Source: DATBVX01 sp963696675 (GTDB taxonomy: Bacteria > Pseudomonadota > Gammaproteobacteria > Steroidobacterales > Steroidobacteraceae). Taken from it: a stretch of DNA of 64,000 bases. Position numbers and translations under genes: made by a program. Shown here piece by piece: positions 38,462 to 47,890 of this stretch (its first letter is position 1; each line of letters starts with the position of its first letter). A model generated the notes under the pieces. The model had not been told where the DNA came from. It ran no database searches and saw nothing but the letters and a program-made list of their open reading frames with translations. The stretch spans positions 1 to 64,000 of the forward strand of contig CAVOLM010000030.1 of NCBI GenBank assembly GCA_963696675.1. The letters run 5' to 3'.

Positions 38462-39415
38462 ATGGGGCGCATTCGAGCTGCGGTAATCGGCGTCGGCTAC
38501 CTCGGACGTTTTCACGCGCAAAAATATGCTGCGCTCGAAGGCGCGACGCTGGTAGGCGTAGCCGATGTTTCCACGGAAAACCGTGAGCGCGTCGCCAAGG
38601 AACTGGGCGTCCCTGCGTTTGCCGACTACCGCGAGCTCCTGGGCCGAGTCGATGCGGTCAGTATTGCGACGCCCACGCAGCACCATTACGAGATCGGCGT
38701 GGCATTTCTCGAATCCGGCGCGCATGTCCTCGTGGAAAAACCGATCACCACCACGGTGGCGGACGCTCGCCGGCTGATCGAAGTAGCGGCGCGCACGCAG
38801 CGCGTCCTGCAGGTTGGTCATCTCGAGCGCTTCAACTCCGGGCTGCTCGCGCTCGACGGAATTCTCACTACGCCACGCTTCATCGAATCGCATCGCCTCG
38901 CACCCTTCAAGCAGCGCGGCACGGACGTCAACGTGGTGCTCGACCTGATGATTCACGACATCGACATCATCCAGGACATCGTGCATTCGCCAATCGCCAC
39001 GCTTGACGCGGTGGGGGCACCGGTATTTTCGGGCGAGATCGATATCGCCAACGCACGCATTCGTTTTGCCAATGGTTGTGTCGCGAACACCACGGCGAGT
39101 CGCGTCAGCCTCAAGACCGAACGGAAACTCCGCCTGTTCCAGGATGACGCCTACATGTCGGTCGACCTGCAGCAGAAGGTGCTGACCGTGGTGCGCAAGA
39201 TCGACAGACCGATGCAGGGCGATCTGCCACCGGTGCAGATCGAAGAGCGCACTTTCGAACAGGGTGATGCGCTCAAGGCCGAAATCGAGTCGTTCCTCGA
39301 TTGCATCGCCAACAACAAAGCGCCAATTGTCTCAGGTGAGGACGGCCTGCGCGCACTGGAGACCGCGATCCGGATTACGGAACAGGTCACGGGGCAACCC
39401 CATCGTCCGGGATGA
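38462..39415 (+). CDS. Gfo/Idh/MocA family NAD(P)-dependent oxidoreductase
   Basis: 317-residue Rossmann-fold dehydrogenase. The nucleotide-binding motif is AVIGVGYLGRFHAQKYAAL, the catalytic-Lys motif VLVEKPITTT, and QVGHLERFNSGLLAL starts the substrate domain, with a conserved DLMIHDIDIIQDIV. The ATG used has GGAGGG 5-6 bases upstream. Members of this subgroup often sit beside lipid A or nucleotide-sugar genes and may act on UDP-sugars, but no such neighbours are present, so the substrate is unknown. Confidence 0.9.
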   Translation: MGRIRAAVIGVGYLGRFHAQKYAALEGATLVGVADVSTENRERVAKELGVPAFADYRELLGRVDAVSIATPTQHHYEIGVAFLESGAHVLVEKPITTTVADARRLIEVAARTQRVLQVGHLERFNSGLLALDGILTTPRFIESHRLAPFKQRGTDVNVVLDLMIHDIDIIQDIVHSPIATLDAVGAPVFSGEIDIANARIRFANGCVANTTASRVSLKTERKLRLFQDDAYMSVDLQQKVLTVVRKIDRPMQGDLPPVQIEERTFEQGDALKAEIESFLDCIANNKAPIVSGEDGLRALETAIRITEQVTGQPHRPG

Positions 39416-39715
39416 TCGACCGACAGCTCGGCCGCCCCCACTCTGCCCCTGCCAATGTCGCGCGCCGATATTGCGAAGTATCTGCGCCTCGCAGCTGAGA
39501 CAAGTAAGTAGGGTGCCGCGTCGGGTGCAGGATCAGCGCTCGATAGAGGTACATGGCCGCGACTTGCGGATTCTACGGTGGCGCGAATTGCAGGCCGTTG
39601 CCCAGAATATGTTGATAGGGTTTTCCGCCCGAGCCCAGCCGCGGATTGACATGGATCAGTGCGCGTCGCAGGACGCAGGTGCTTGCTTTGCAGCCGTAAG
39701 GCACGGGAGTTCGCC
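39416..39715. other. 300-bp intergenic region upstream of norB
   Basis: No convincing gene on either strand. The only clear signal is the FNR/Dnr-type box at 39646-39659. A GGGAG ribosome site precedes the norB ATG. Confidence 0.6.
39646..39659 (+). promoter_or_regulatory. FNR/Dnr-type binding site upstream of norB
   Basis: TTGACATGGATCAG matches the FNR-family consensus TTGAT-N4-ATCAA at 8 of 10 positions, and its centre is about 63 bases upstream of the norB start. Dnr/NnrR proteins of this family are known to activate NO reductase genes in response to NO under low oxygen. No regulator gene is present here. Confidence 0.55.
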
Positions 39716-41992
39716 ATGTCCACCACCAGGAGACTCTGGATCGCGCTCGGTAGCCTGCTTGCCATTACCTTCGCGGTGCTCCTCGGGATGGGACGCCAGA
39801 TCTACCATCAGGCGCCACCGGTCCCGGAACGCGTGGTCGCCGCGAGCGGCAAGATACTTTTCACACGCGATGACATCGAAGCCGGCCGCCAGGTCTGGCA
39901 GAGCTTCGGTGGTCAGCAGCTTGGTTCGATCTGGGGTCACGGTGCCCTGATCGCTCCGGACTGGAGCGCCGACTGGCTGCACCGCGAGGCGGAGCAGCTA
40001 CTCGACCAGTGGGCGCGCGACGAGCACGCGGTCGGTTTCACGGCGCTCGACGAGGGGCTGCAGGAGACGCTGAAGCTGCGGCTGCGCAAGGAGATGCGCA
40101 ACAACAGCTACGATGCCGCGAACCGCACGTTGACCGTCTCCGACGATCGCGCCGCCGCGGTCGCGAAAGTCGCCGCGCACTACGAGAGCGTGTTCAGCGA
40201 CGATCCCGCGTCGACACAGTTGCGCGAAACCTATGCGATGCGCGACGGTACGGTGGACACCGCCGAACATCGTCGCGAGCTGGTAGCGTTTTTCTTCTGG
40301 ACGGCCTGGGCCACCGTGACCACCCGCCCCGGCTCGACGATGAGCTACACGAGTAACTGGCCCTACGAGCCGCTTGTCGGCAACACGCCGACTCCAAGCG
40401 CGTTCCTCTGGACCGTCTTCAGTGTCCTGTTCATGATCGCCGGTATCGGGCTGCTCGCCTGGCATTACGCCGCGTGGCATCGCAAGGAGCCGCACCTGGC
40501 GCCTCCCGCTGTCGATCCGTTGGCCGGCCTGACGGTGACGCCGTCCATGCGTGCGACGGCCAAGTACTTCTGGGTCGTGATCGCCCTGTTCATCGTCCAG
40601 ATCCTGCTCGGCGCGATCACGGCTCACTATCAGGTTGAAAAGCAGTTCTACGGCTTCGAGATCTCCCAGATTCTGCCGTACTCGCTGACGCGTTCGTGGC
40701 ATACGGAGCTGGCGGTGCTCTGGATCGCCACTGCGTGGCTCGGCACCGGCCTGTATATCGCGCCCGCGGTATCCGGACATGAGCCGAGATTCCAGCGTCT
40801 CGGCGTCAATTTTCTCTGGGTATGCCTGCTGGTCATCGTCGTCGGCGCGTTCGCCGGACAATGGCTGGCGGTGATGCAAAAACTCGGGCTCGCGAAGAAC
40901 TTCTGGTTCGGGCACCAGGGCTGGGAGTACGTCGACCTCGGCCGCTTCTGGCAGATCTTCCTGTTCGTCGGACTGATGCTGTGGCTGGTGCTGATGGGTC
41001 GCGCGCTGTGGCCGGCGCTGCGACGCAAGGACGATCTTGCATCCATCGTCGGCTTGCTGTTCCTCTCCACGGTCGCGATCGCCGGACTCTACGGTGCCGG
41101 CCTGATGTGGGGCGAGCACAGCCACCTCTCGGTGGTCGAGTACTGGCGCTGGTGGGTCGTGCATCTGTGGGTGGAGGGCTTTTTCGAAGTATTCGCAGTA
41201 GCCGTGATTTCGTTCCTGTTCGTGAAGCTCGGGCTCGTGCGCGCACGCACGGCGACCGTCAATGTGCTGTTCGCGACCTTCGTCTTCATGGCCGGCGGTG
41301 TGCTCGGCACGTTCCACCACTTGTACTTCGCCGGGACCACCGACGGCCGTGCATCGCGCTCGGTGCGTCGTTCTCGGCACTGGAAGTTGTGCCGCTGGCG
41401 CTGATCGGCCTGGAGGCCCACGAGACCTGGTCGCACGGTCGGGCGACGCCCTGGATGAGCCGATATCGCTGGCCGATCCTGTTCTTCCTGGCGGTGTCGT
41501 TCTGGAATCTGGTCGGCGCGGGGCTGTTCGGCTTCCTGATCAACACGCCGCTCGCGCTCTACTTCATGCAGGGCCTGAACCTCACGCCGCTGCACGGCCA
41601 CACCGCGCTGTTCGGCGTCTACGGGATGCTGGGGCTCGGCCTGATGCTGTTCTGCCTGCGCGGGCTTGAGACCGGACGTGGAGTGGCATCAGGGATGGCT
41701 GCGCGGCTCGTTCTGGACGCTGAATATCGGGTTGACTCTGATGGCTCTCCTGACGCTGCTGCCACTCGGCGTGCTGCAGCTGTCCGCGGTACTGGAGCAC
41801 GGCTACTGGTATGCACGCTCGGCCGAGTTCATGAATCAGCCGATCGTTCACTTGCTGATCTGGATGCGCGTACCCGGGGACACGCTGTTTGCGGTCGGTG
41901 CTCTGCTGTACGCCTGGTTCGTGTTGCGTCTGTGGATCGTGCCGCGGCGCTGGGTGCCCGTCGTGGCCAGCTCCGCAGGCAGCGATGGCTGA
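39716..41992 (+). CDS. norB: Quinol-dependent nitric oxide reductase (qNOR), three single-base insertions
   Basis: Inner-membrane heme-copper-family enzyme reducing NO to N2O with quinol. After a first helix (LWIALGSLLAITFAVLLGMG), the N-terminal extension typical of qNOR carries GRQVWQSFGGQQLGSIWGHG. The heme and metal ligand regions include SLTRSWHTELAVLW, LYGAGLMWGEHSHL and GTFHHLYFAGT. Extra bases near 41342 (G), 41352 (C) and 41666 (T) break the frame; removing them gives about 757 residues, the qNOR length, with SALEVVPLALIGLEAHETWS and WLRGSFWTLNIGLTLM restored. It is a single-subunit detoxification or denitrification enzyme; no norC or other denitrification genes are nearby. Confidence 0.94.
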
Positions 41993-42386
41993 GTTCTATG
42001 CGCAGATCAAGTATGCACACGTGCTGTGCGTGATTCTTTCGGGCAGCCTGTTCACGCTACGGGGTCTGATGATGCTGGCGCGCTCGCAGCACGTGAATCA
42101 TCCTGCGTTACGCTACCTGTCGTACTCGATCGACACAGCCCTGCTCACGGCGGCGCTGATGCTGGTGACGATCCTGCACCAGTATCCGTTCGTGCAGGGC
42201 TGGCTGACCGTGAAGGTCCTGTTACTGGTCGTGTACGTCGTGCTGGGCATGTTCGCACTGAGGCGAGGTCACCAGCGGGCGGTACAGGTTGCCTGCTTTT
42301 TCGCGGCGCTCGGCGTGTACCTCTTCATCATCAGCGTTGCACGTGCGCATTCGCCTTGGGGAGTATTTGCCAGCCTGCTGTCGTGA
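41985..42386 (+). CDS. SirB2 family membrane protein
   Basis: 133-residue protein with four predicted membrane helices, starting MAEFYAQIKYAHVLCVILSG and including AALMLVTILHQYPFVQGWLT and VQVACFFAALGVYLFIISVA. Matches the SirB family in size and helix pattern; its role is unknown. The ATG overlaps the 3' end of norB by 8 bases, so it is co-expressed with the NO reductase. Confidence 0.8.
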   Translation: MAEFYAQIKYAHVLCVILSGSLFTLRGLMMLARSQHVNHPALRYLSYSIDTALLTAALMLVTILHQYPFVQGWLTVKVLLLVVYVVLGMFALRRGHQRAVQVACFFAALGVYLFIISVARAHSPWGVFASLLS

Positions 42387-42404
42387 AAAGCAGGAGCGCG
42401 GAAA

Positions 42405-42758
42405 TGGTGGAGGCGGCGGGAATCGAACCCGCGTCCGAAAGCCCTACGCTACGTGACCTACATGCTTAGCCGCTTCAATTATTCTCGCCACACGCTACCC
42501 GAAGGGCAGGGAAGACGTGCAGCCAGCTCAAGTTACGTTTAACAGGCCGGCCTTCAGCACACCGGGCCCGCGATCTTGTGAGCGCGTCCCCTGATTTGGA
42601 TCCACAAGCAAATGCCAGTCAGGGGTTAGGCGGGATTAAGCCGCCAGAGCGTAGTTGTCGTCGTTTGCAACTATAAGTTTGCAGACGGTTTAACGAGGAA
42701 TTCTGCACCTCGGCATGCACCCGTAGTTTCGCGACCCCCGTCGAAGCCGATCGCCCCC
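42405..42758 (-). ncRNA. ssrA: Transfer-messenger RNA
   Basis: Rescues stalled ribosomes with SmpB. The tRNA-like ends pair: 5' GGGGGCG with 3' CGCCTCC followed by ACCA, and the T-arm reads GGGTTCGATTCCC. The 5' part has the conserved GGCTTCGACGGGG. The tag frame at 42636-42668 encodes ANDDNYALAA and a stop. The 354-nt length fits. The partner gene smpB follows upstream on the same strand. Confidence 0.97.
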
Positions 42759-42773
42759 ACACGTGCAGGATGC

Positions 42774-42801
42774 ATTGTAGGGCCATGGCCGCGCGACACA
42801 A
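42774..42801 (-). promoter_or_regulatory. Probable tmRNA promoter
   Basis: On the tmRNA strand TTGTGT and TACAAT are separated by 16 bases. Transcription would start about 9 bases before the mature 5' end, leaving a short leader for RNase P to remove. Confidence 0.55.
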
Positions 42802-42805
42802 GGAC

Positions 42806-43276
42806 TTAGTGCCGCTTCAACACGCGTGCCTTCTCGCGCTCCCAGTCACGCGCCTTGTCGGTGGCGCGCTTGTCGTGCTGTTTCTTGCCCTTCGCGAGAC
42901 CGATCTCGAGCTTCGCGCGCCCGTTCTTCCAGTAAAGGAGCAGAGGGACGATCGTGTAGCCCCGACGCTCGACTGCGCCCACGAGGTGATCGAGCTGGTT
43001 TCGATGCAGCAGGAGCTTGCGTGTGCGCGTCGGGTCCGCTTGCACGTGTGTCGAGGCCGAGGTCAGCGGCGAGAAGTGCGCACCGAAAAGCCAGGCCTCA
43101 CCGTTGCGCACGAAGACATAGCTTTCCTTGATCTGCGCGCGACCGGCCCGCAGGCTCTTGACCTCCCAACCCTCGAGCGCCAGGCCGGCTTCGTAGCGAT
43201 CCTCGATGAAGTAATCGTGGCGCGCCTTGCGATTCTCGGCGATGGTGGGGCTCGGCTTGTCAGACTGCGCGGACAT
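42806..43276 (-). CDS. smpB: SsrA-binding protein SmpB
   Basis: Binds tmRNA and delivers it to stalled ribosomes. 156 residues from MSAQSDKPSPTIAENRKARH; the longer upstream frame is not conserved. Core OB-fold text is YEAGLALEGWEVKSLRAGRA and SYVFVRNGEAWLFGAHFSPL; the basic C-terminal tail is AKGKKQHDKRATDKARDWER. It lies directly upstream of ssrA on the same strand and is divergent from ratA. Confidence 0.97.
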   Translation of the reverse strand: MSAQSDKPSPTIAENRKARHDYFIEDRYEAGLALEGWEVKSLRAGRAQIKESYVFVRNGEAWLFGAHFSPLTSASTHVQADPTRTRKLLLHRNQLDHLVGAVERRGYTIVPLLLYWKNGRAKLEIGLAKGKKQHDKRATDKARDWEREKARVLKRH

Positions 43277-43295
43277 CGTGCTGTAGCATAACCTC

Positions 43296-43730
43296 GTGCG
43301 GCAGATCGATCGCCATGCCCTGGTCCCATACACGGCCGAGCAGATGTATGCGCTGGTCGATGACGTGTCTCGCTACCCCGAGTTCCTTCCCTGGTGCCGC
43401 AAGGCGGAGGAGCTTGAGCGCACGCCGACCGAGGTCGTGGCGAGCCTGCAGGTTCACAAGGGCGCTCTGCATGCCCAGTTCACCACGCGCAATCGCCTCG
43501 AGCCGTCGCAGGCGATTCGTCTGGAGCTGGTCGATGGACCATTTCGCACCCTGAGCGGTGCCTGGCGATTCTCGCCCATTGCTGACAAGGGGTCGCGAGT
43601 GTCGCTGCAACTGCAGTTCGCCTTCGCGAATCCGCTCAATGCCTGGCTCCTCGAGCCGGTGTTCGAGCACACCTGCAATTCCCTGGTCGATGCCTTTGTC
43701 GCGCGCGCGCAGGCAACCTATGGACGATGA
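43296..43730 (+). CDS. ratA: RatA-type START-domain protein (coenzyme Q-binding Coq10 family)
   Basis: 144 residues, GTG start. START/SRPBCC fold with the usual MYALVDDVSRYPEFLPWC, and LTTRN-like text (AQFTTRNRLEPSQAIRLELV). In E. coli RatA was reported to block 70S formation as a toxin; homologs of Coq10 bind ubiquinone, and the true role is debated. It lies divergent to smpB and overlaps ratB by 11 bases, the standard layout. Confidence 0.92.
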   Translation: MRQIDRHALVPYTAEQMYALVDDVSRYPEFLPWCRKAEELERTPTEVVASLQVHKGALHAQFTTRNRLEPSQAIRLELVDGPFRTLSGAWRFSPIADKGSRVSLQLQFAFANPLNAWLLEPVFEHTCNSLVDAFVARAQATYGR

Positions 43731-44019
43731 GTTGCAGCTGCATTGCGAGGTCGCGTATGCGCGACCGGATCGGCAGTGGCTCGTCGCTGTCGTGCTGCCG
43801 AAGGGCGCGACAGTACTGGATGCGCTGCGCTCCTCGCAGCTCGCAGCGCTGTGCCCGGAGATTGTGCCGGAGAGCGCGGTACTTGGAATCTTCGGCAAGG
43901 TCGTGCCGGCCGATCACCGCGTGCGCGAAGGCGATCGAGTTGAGATCTATCGGCCTTTGGCTGCCGATCCTCGCGATGCGCGCCGTGCTCGAGTCAAAGC
44001 TGCCCGCTCAGGGCGGTGA
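43720..44019 (+). CDS. ratB: RnfH family ubiquitin-fold protein (RatB)
   Basis: 99 residues with the beta-grasp text LHCEVAYARPDRQWLVAVVL, GATVLDALRSSQL and LGIFGKVVPADHRVREGDRV, then EIYRPLAADP, which marks RnfH/RatB. The ATG lies inside the end of ratA, and the 3' end overlaps the convergent bamE gene by 12 bases. Function is unsettled. Confidence 0.9.
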   Translation: MDDELQLHCEVAYARPDRQWLVAVVLPKGATVLDALRSSQLAALCPEIVPESAVLGIFGKVVPADHRVREGDRVEIYRPLAADPRDARRARVKAARSGR

Positions 44020-44581
44020 GGGCGTCGGCGTCTCTGATGGTTCCGGCGCTGACGGTGGCGGTAATTGTTCGGGCGTTGACGACGAGGATTCCGGTGGTGG
44101 CGAGGCGGGCGGCGGCGGCAGCTGTTCCGCCGTTGACGACGGTGGCGCCGGCGGAGGCGGCAACGGCTGCGCAGGCTCCCTGGCTTCGGCTGGCTTGTCG
44201 GTAGGCGTCGTCGTTGCGACCTTGGCTGATCCCCGGGGCCTCTCGATGCGTGAGACTTTGTCGTCCTCGAAATAGACCGTGATCTGGGCTTGCTCCGCTT
44301 TGCGGGTACGCCCGTGCTTGTAATAGAAGAAATAGTCCCAGCGATCATGGTCGAAGCGCATTCGGGACCATCGGCGTGCCGAGCAGATAGCGCACCTGGC
44401 TGCGCGTCATGCCGACGCTGAGCTGTTCCGTTGCCTTCGGATCCAGGAAGTTTCCCTGCTGGATGTTGATGCGATACACGCAGCCGGCACCCATCACCGC
44501 CATCACCAAGAAGAGCGCGAGGGTTGCGAGGCGAACAGGTGCTGCAGGGGTGCGCGGGGCGCGATCAGCCAAATGCGTCAT
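44008..44581 (-). CDS. bamE: Outer-membrane assembly lipoprotein BamE with a long Pro-rich tail, one frameshift
   Basis: BAM-complex lipoprotein that helps fold outer-membrane proteins. The signal peptide ends GAGC with lipid-Cys; core text is NIQQGNFLDPKATEQLSVGM and TRSQVRYLLGTPMVPNA, then FDHDRWDYFFYYKHG after one extra base near 44356 is removed. The corrected length is about 190 residues against about 110 in E. coli; the extra 75 or so are Pro/Ser/Glu-rich (PLPPPPAPPSSTAEQLPPPP) and low in complexity. It is divergent from fur, as in Pseudomonas. Confidence 0.93.
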
Positions 44582-44684
44582 GAACGGTGGAGTGTGTGCG
44601 GGGGGTGGAGGATAATGGCCGCGCATCATAGCGAATTCGCCCGTTCCCGGCAGGCGTACCGCTCAATCCCCGAGAGGCAAGCAC

Positions 44685-45116
44685 GTGGAAGGCAAAGACC
44701 TGCGCAAGGCCGGACTGAAGGTCACGCTGCCGCGGCTCAAGATCATCGAGATTCTCGAGCACACGACAACGCGCCACATGAGCGCGGAAGACATCTACAA
44801 GACCCTCCTGGAATCCAACGAAGACATCGGGCTGGCGACGGTCTATCGCGTTCTCACCCAGTTCGAGGCCGCCGGACTCGTGACGCGACACCATTTCGAG
44901 GATGGAATGGCGGTCTTCGAGCTCAACCAGGGGCCGCACCATGATCACATCGTGTGCATTGACTGTGGCCGGGTCGAGGAGTTCGTGGACAGCGGCATCG
45001 AGGACCGGCAGAACGCGGTGGCGAAGCGCCTCGGATACGAGATCCGCGATCATTCACTGATTCTTTACGGGCAATGTCGGCGCAATCCGTGCCCGCACCA
45101 GAAGGCGCGGGACTAG
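44685..45116 (+). CDS. fur: Ferric uptake regulator
   Basis: Fe(II)-dependent repressor, 143 residues, GTG start with GAGAGG upstream. The winged-helix part is KVTLPRLKIIEIL to DIGLATVYRVLTQFEAAGLV; metal sites are in GPHHDHIVCIDCGRVEEF, and the C-terminal Cys are in CRRNPCPHQ. The 103-base gap to bamE is the expected control region, but I could not identify a convincing Fur box in it. Confidence 0.97.
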   Translation: MEGKDLRKAGLKVTLPRLKIIEILEHTTTRHMSAEDIYKTLLESNEDIGLATVYRVLTQFEAAGLVTRHHFEDGMAVFELNQGPHHDHIVCIDCGRVEEFVDSGIEDRQNAVAKRLGYEIRDHSLILYGQCRRNPCPHQKARD

Positions 45117-45123
45117 CCGACCA

Positions 45124-46807
45124 CTAGCTCTGCGCCCGCGCGGCAGCCCGCTTCAGCATGTCGCGAGCGTGATCGCGAGCCTTCTGGGTGACCTCTACGC
45201 CACCCAGCATTCGCGCCAGCTCCTCGATCCGCTCCGGTCCGCGCAGCTCGTTGAGCGCGGTACGGGCGCTGCGTCCATCGGTGAGTTTCACCACCCGCAC
45301 GTGGTGATCGGCCTGGCTCGCGACCTGCGGGAGATGCGTGACGCACAACACTTGCGTGCGTTCTCCCAGGAGACCCAATTGACGGCCGACGATCTCCGCT
45401 ACACCGCCGCCGACGCCGGCGTCGACTTCATCGAATACCAGGCACGGTGTCAGTGCCTTGCCGGCCGAGGCGACCTGTACGGCGAGACTGATGCGTGACA
45501 GCTCCCCGCCCGAGGCAACCCGAGCCAGGGGTTTCAACGGCTGACCGGGATTGGCACTGACGGTGAACTCGACCTCATCGATGCCGTGCGATTGCGGTTC
45601 GCCCGAACTCATCGACAGCACTGCCTCGAAACGACCACCGGCCATGCCGAGGCTTTGCATGAGCTGCGTTACTTCGCGCGTCAATTTCGCGCCGGCCTTG
45701 CGACGCGCCGCCGACAAGGACTGTGCGACGCGATCGTACTCGGCGCGAGCTTCTGTGGCGTCGCGGGCGGCCGCTTCGACGGTGGAGGCGTGCGATTCGA
45801 GCGCATGCAATTCGGCGCTGAGGCGCTCTAACTGACCGGGCAGCTCTTCGGCGGGCAGCCGGTGCTTGCGCGCCAGCTCCTCGATCGTCGCGACACGCCG
45901 CTCCACCCATTCCTGCCGCTGGGGGTCGACATCCAGCGAATCGAGGTAGTGGCGTAACGTCGCGCTCGCTTCGCGAATCGAGATCGCGGCTTCCGCGAGC
46001 AACCGCTCGGCGGATTCGAGCTGTGCATCGAACGCGACGAGGCCACGCAGGATTCCCTGCGCGCGACTCACCGCAAGGTTTGCGTTGGCTGTCGTCAGCT
46101 TCATCGATCAGCTCGATCGCCTGCTGTGCGCCTTGCGCGAGCCGCCCGCTGTTCGCGTGCCGACGCTGCTCGGCCAGGAGCTCGGGAAGCTCCTGCACCG
46201 TGAGGGACAGCGCCTCGAGCTCGCGCACCTGGTAGTGCAGCAGTTCGAGTCGCGCGTCGCGATCCCGGCCGGCCGCCTCGAGTTCGGCCAGGCGGGCTCG
46301 CTGCTCCTGCCACCGATCGAATGCAGCGCTCACGGCGTCGACCAGCTCTTCGTGACGACCGTGCGCATCGACGAGCGAGCGCTGCGCGGGCCGGCGCACC
46401 AGGGCAAGAAATTCCTGTTGGCCGTGAATGTCGACGAGCAGCTCACCGAGTTCGCGCAAGGTTTGCAACGGCACCGGCTGACCATTGATGAACGAGCGCG
46501 AGCGGCCGTCACGCGACAGTACGCGTCGCAGGATGCACTCGCCTTCGCCCTCGATGGCCTGTGCCTCGAGACGGCGTCCGAGCTTCGGGTACGCACGCAG
46601 GTCGAAAGTTGCCGAGATCTCAGCGCGCTCCGCTCCGTGGCGAATCGCATCGCTGCTTGCCCGCCCGCCGGCCGCGAGTGCGAGGGCATCGACCACGATT
46701 GACTTGCCGGCACCGGTCTCGCCGGTCAGAGCGGTCAAGCCCGATCCGAACTCGAGCTCGATCTCATCGATGATCGCGAAATCGCGAATCCGCAGGTACG
46801 TGAGCAC
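45124..46807 (-). CDS. recN: DNA repair ATPase RecN, one frameshift
   Basis: SMC-like protein for double-strand break repair, about 560 residues after correction. It starts with a GTG (VLTYLRIRDFAIIDEIELEF), Walker A is GETGAGKS, a long coiled coil follows, and the C-terminal half has the signature VASGGELSRISLAVQV and Walker B LVFDEVDAGVGG. An extra base near 46092 breaks the frame between AQQAIELIDEAD and ANANLAVSRAQGIL. It lies 8 bases after nadK, so the two are co-transcribed, and is convergent with fur. Confidence 0.95.
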
Positions 46808-46815
46808 GCGGCGCC

Positions 46816-47736
46816 TCAGCGCTCGGCTGGCGGGAGCTTGGCGGGCGGAGGGCGGTCGTATCCGCCACGACCCCAATGGAGCTTGGAGCGCAACAGGCGA
46901 AAGTAGTCGTATCCGGGCGGGTGGATCAGCGTGATCTGGTCAGGGGAGGCTGCCACCTGCAGGCGATCGCCAGGCTCGAGTCCTCCCAGCAAGGTGCCGT
47001 CGCACAACACCTGCGCACGCGTATCGGCGCGTACCATCAGGCGCAGCTCGATGGCCGCATCGGCCGGCACGACGATGGGTCGATCGCTCAGCGTGTGTGG
47101 AGAAATGGGCACCAGGACGACGGCACCGAGCCGGGGCTGCACGATCGGACCGCCGCAGGAAAGCGCGTACGCTGTCGAGCCCGTCGCCGATGCCACGATC
47201 AGGCCGTCCGCACCGTGAGTATTCACGTACTGGCCGTCGATCCAGGTCTCGAAGTCGAGCATGCGGCCGGTTTCCCACTTCTGCATGACGACATCGTTGA
47301 GCGCGGTGAGCGTCGCCAGGACGCGACCGCCGCGGCTGAGGCGCGCCTCGAGCAGCGAGCGCCGATCCTCGGTGAAGTTGCCGGCGAGGACATCGTCGAG
47401 CCGGTCCAGCATGTCGTCTGGCGAGACATCGGTCATGAATCCGAGTCGTCCGCGATTTACGCCGAGCAGCGGGACCTTGCGCCCGACGACCAGTCGCGAA
47501 GCGAAGAGCATGGTCCCATCGCCTCCAATGGCGATCAGGAGGTCCGCTTGATCGGCAAACGCCTGCGGATCGAGCCGTGTCACGCGAGTCGAACCAAAGT
47601 CGACCGTTCCGTTCTCATCGACGAGGACCTTGCCGCCGCGCTTGACCAGGTGGCCCGCGAGCGTATGCATGCTGTCGGCGACACGCGTATCGGTGTCCCG
47701 GCCCACGAGTGCAAACGACTGGAATGGCTTCGCCAT
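46816..47736 (-). CDS. nadK: NAD kinase
   Basis: Phosphorylates NAD to NADP. 306 residues from MAKPFQSFALVGRDTDT; an open frame continues upstream without family support. The conserved IAIGGDGTMLFASRL holds the catalytic GGDG motif; LLGVNRGRLGFMTDV and LIVASATGSTAYALSCGGPI are further family signatures. It is divergent from hrcA and upstream of recN, the common gammaproteobacterial order. Confidence 0.96.
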   Translation of the reverse strand: MAKPFQSFALVGRDTDTRVADSMHTLAGHLVKRGGKVLVDENGTVDFGSTRVTRLDPQAFADQADLLIAIGGDGTMLFASRLVVGRKVPLLGVNRGRLGFMTDVSPDDMLDRLDDVLAGNFTEDRRSLLEARLSRGGRVLATLTALNDVVMQKWETGRMLDFETWIDGQYVNTHGADGLIVASATGSTAYALSCGGPIVQPRLGAVVLVPISPHTLSDRPIVVPADAAIELRLMVRADTRAQVLCDGTLLGGLEPGDRLQVAASPDQITLIHPPGYDYFRLLRSKLHWGRGGYDRPPPAKLPPAER

Positions 47737-47890
47737 CGGATTTTCGCGGCCTTTTACCATGTCGATCCCAACCGGGCCATGCGGGCTTTCACCCGGATTT
47801 GCGCAGCTTGACTTCGCCGAACGCGCGCTGTTAGTTAGCGGCACGCGCCATGATCAGGGTCTTTGCTGAATATACAGAGTGTTGACGTCC

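Noticed and set aside
44582..44684. Fur box in the bamE-fur gap
   Set aside because: GATAAT near 44611 resembles part of a Fur box, but the inverted partner is missing.
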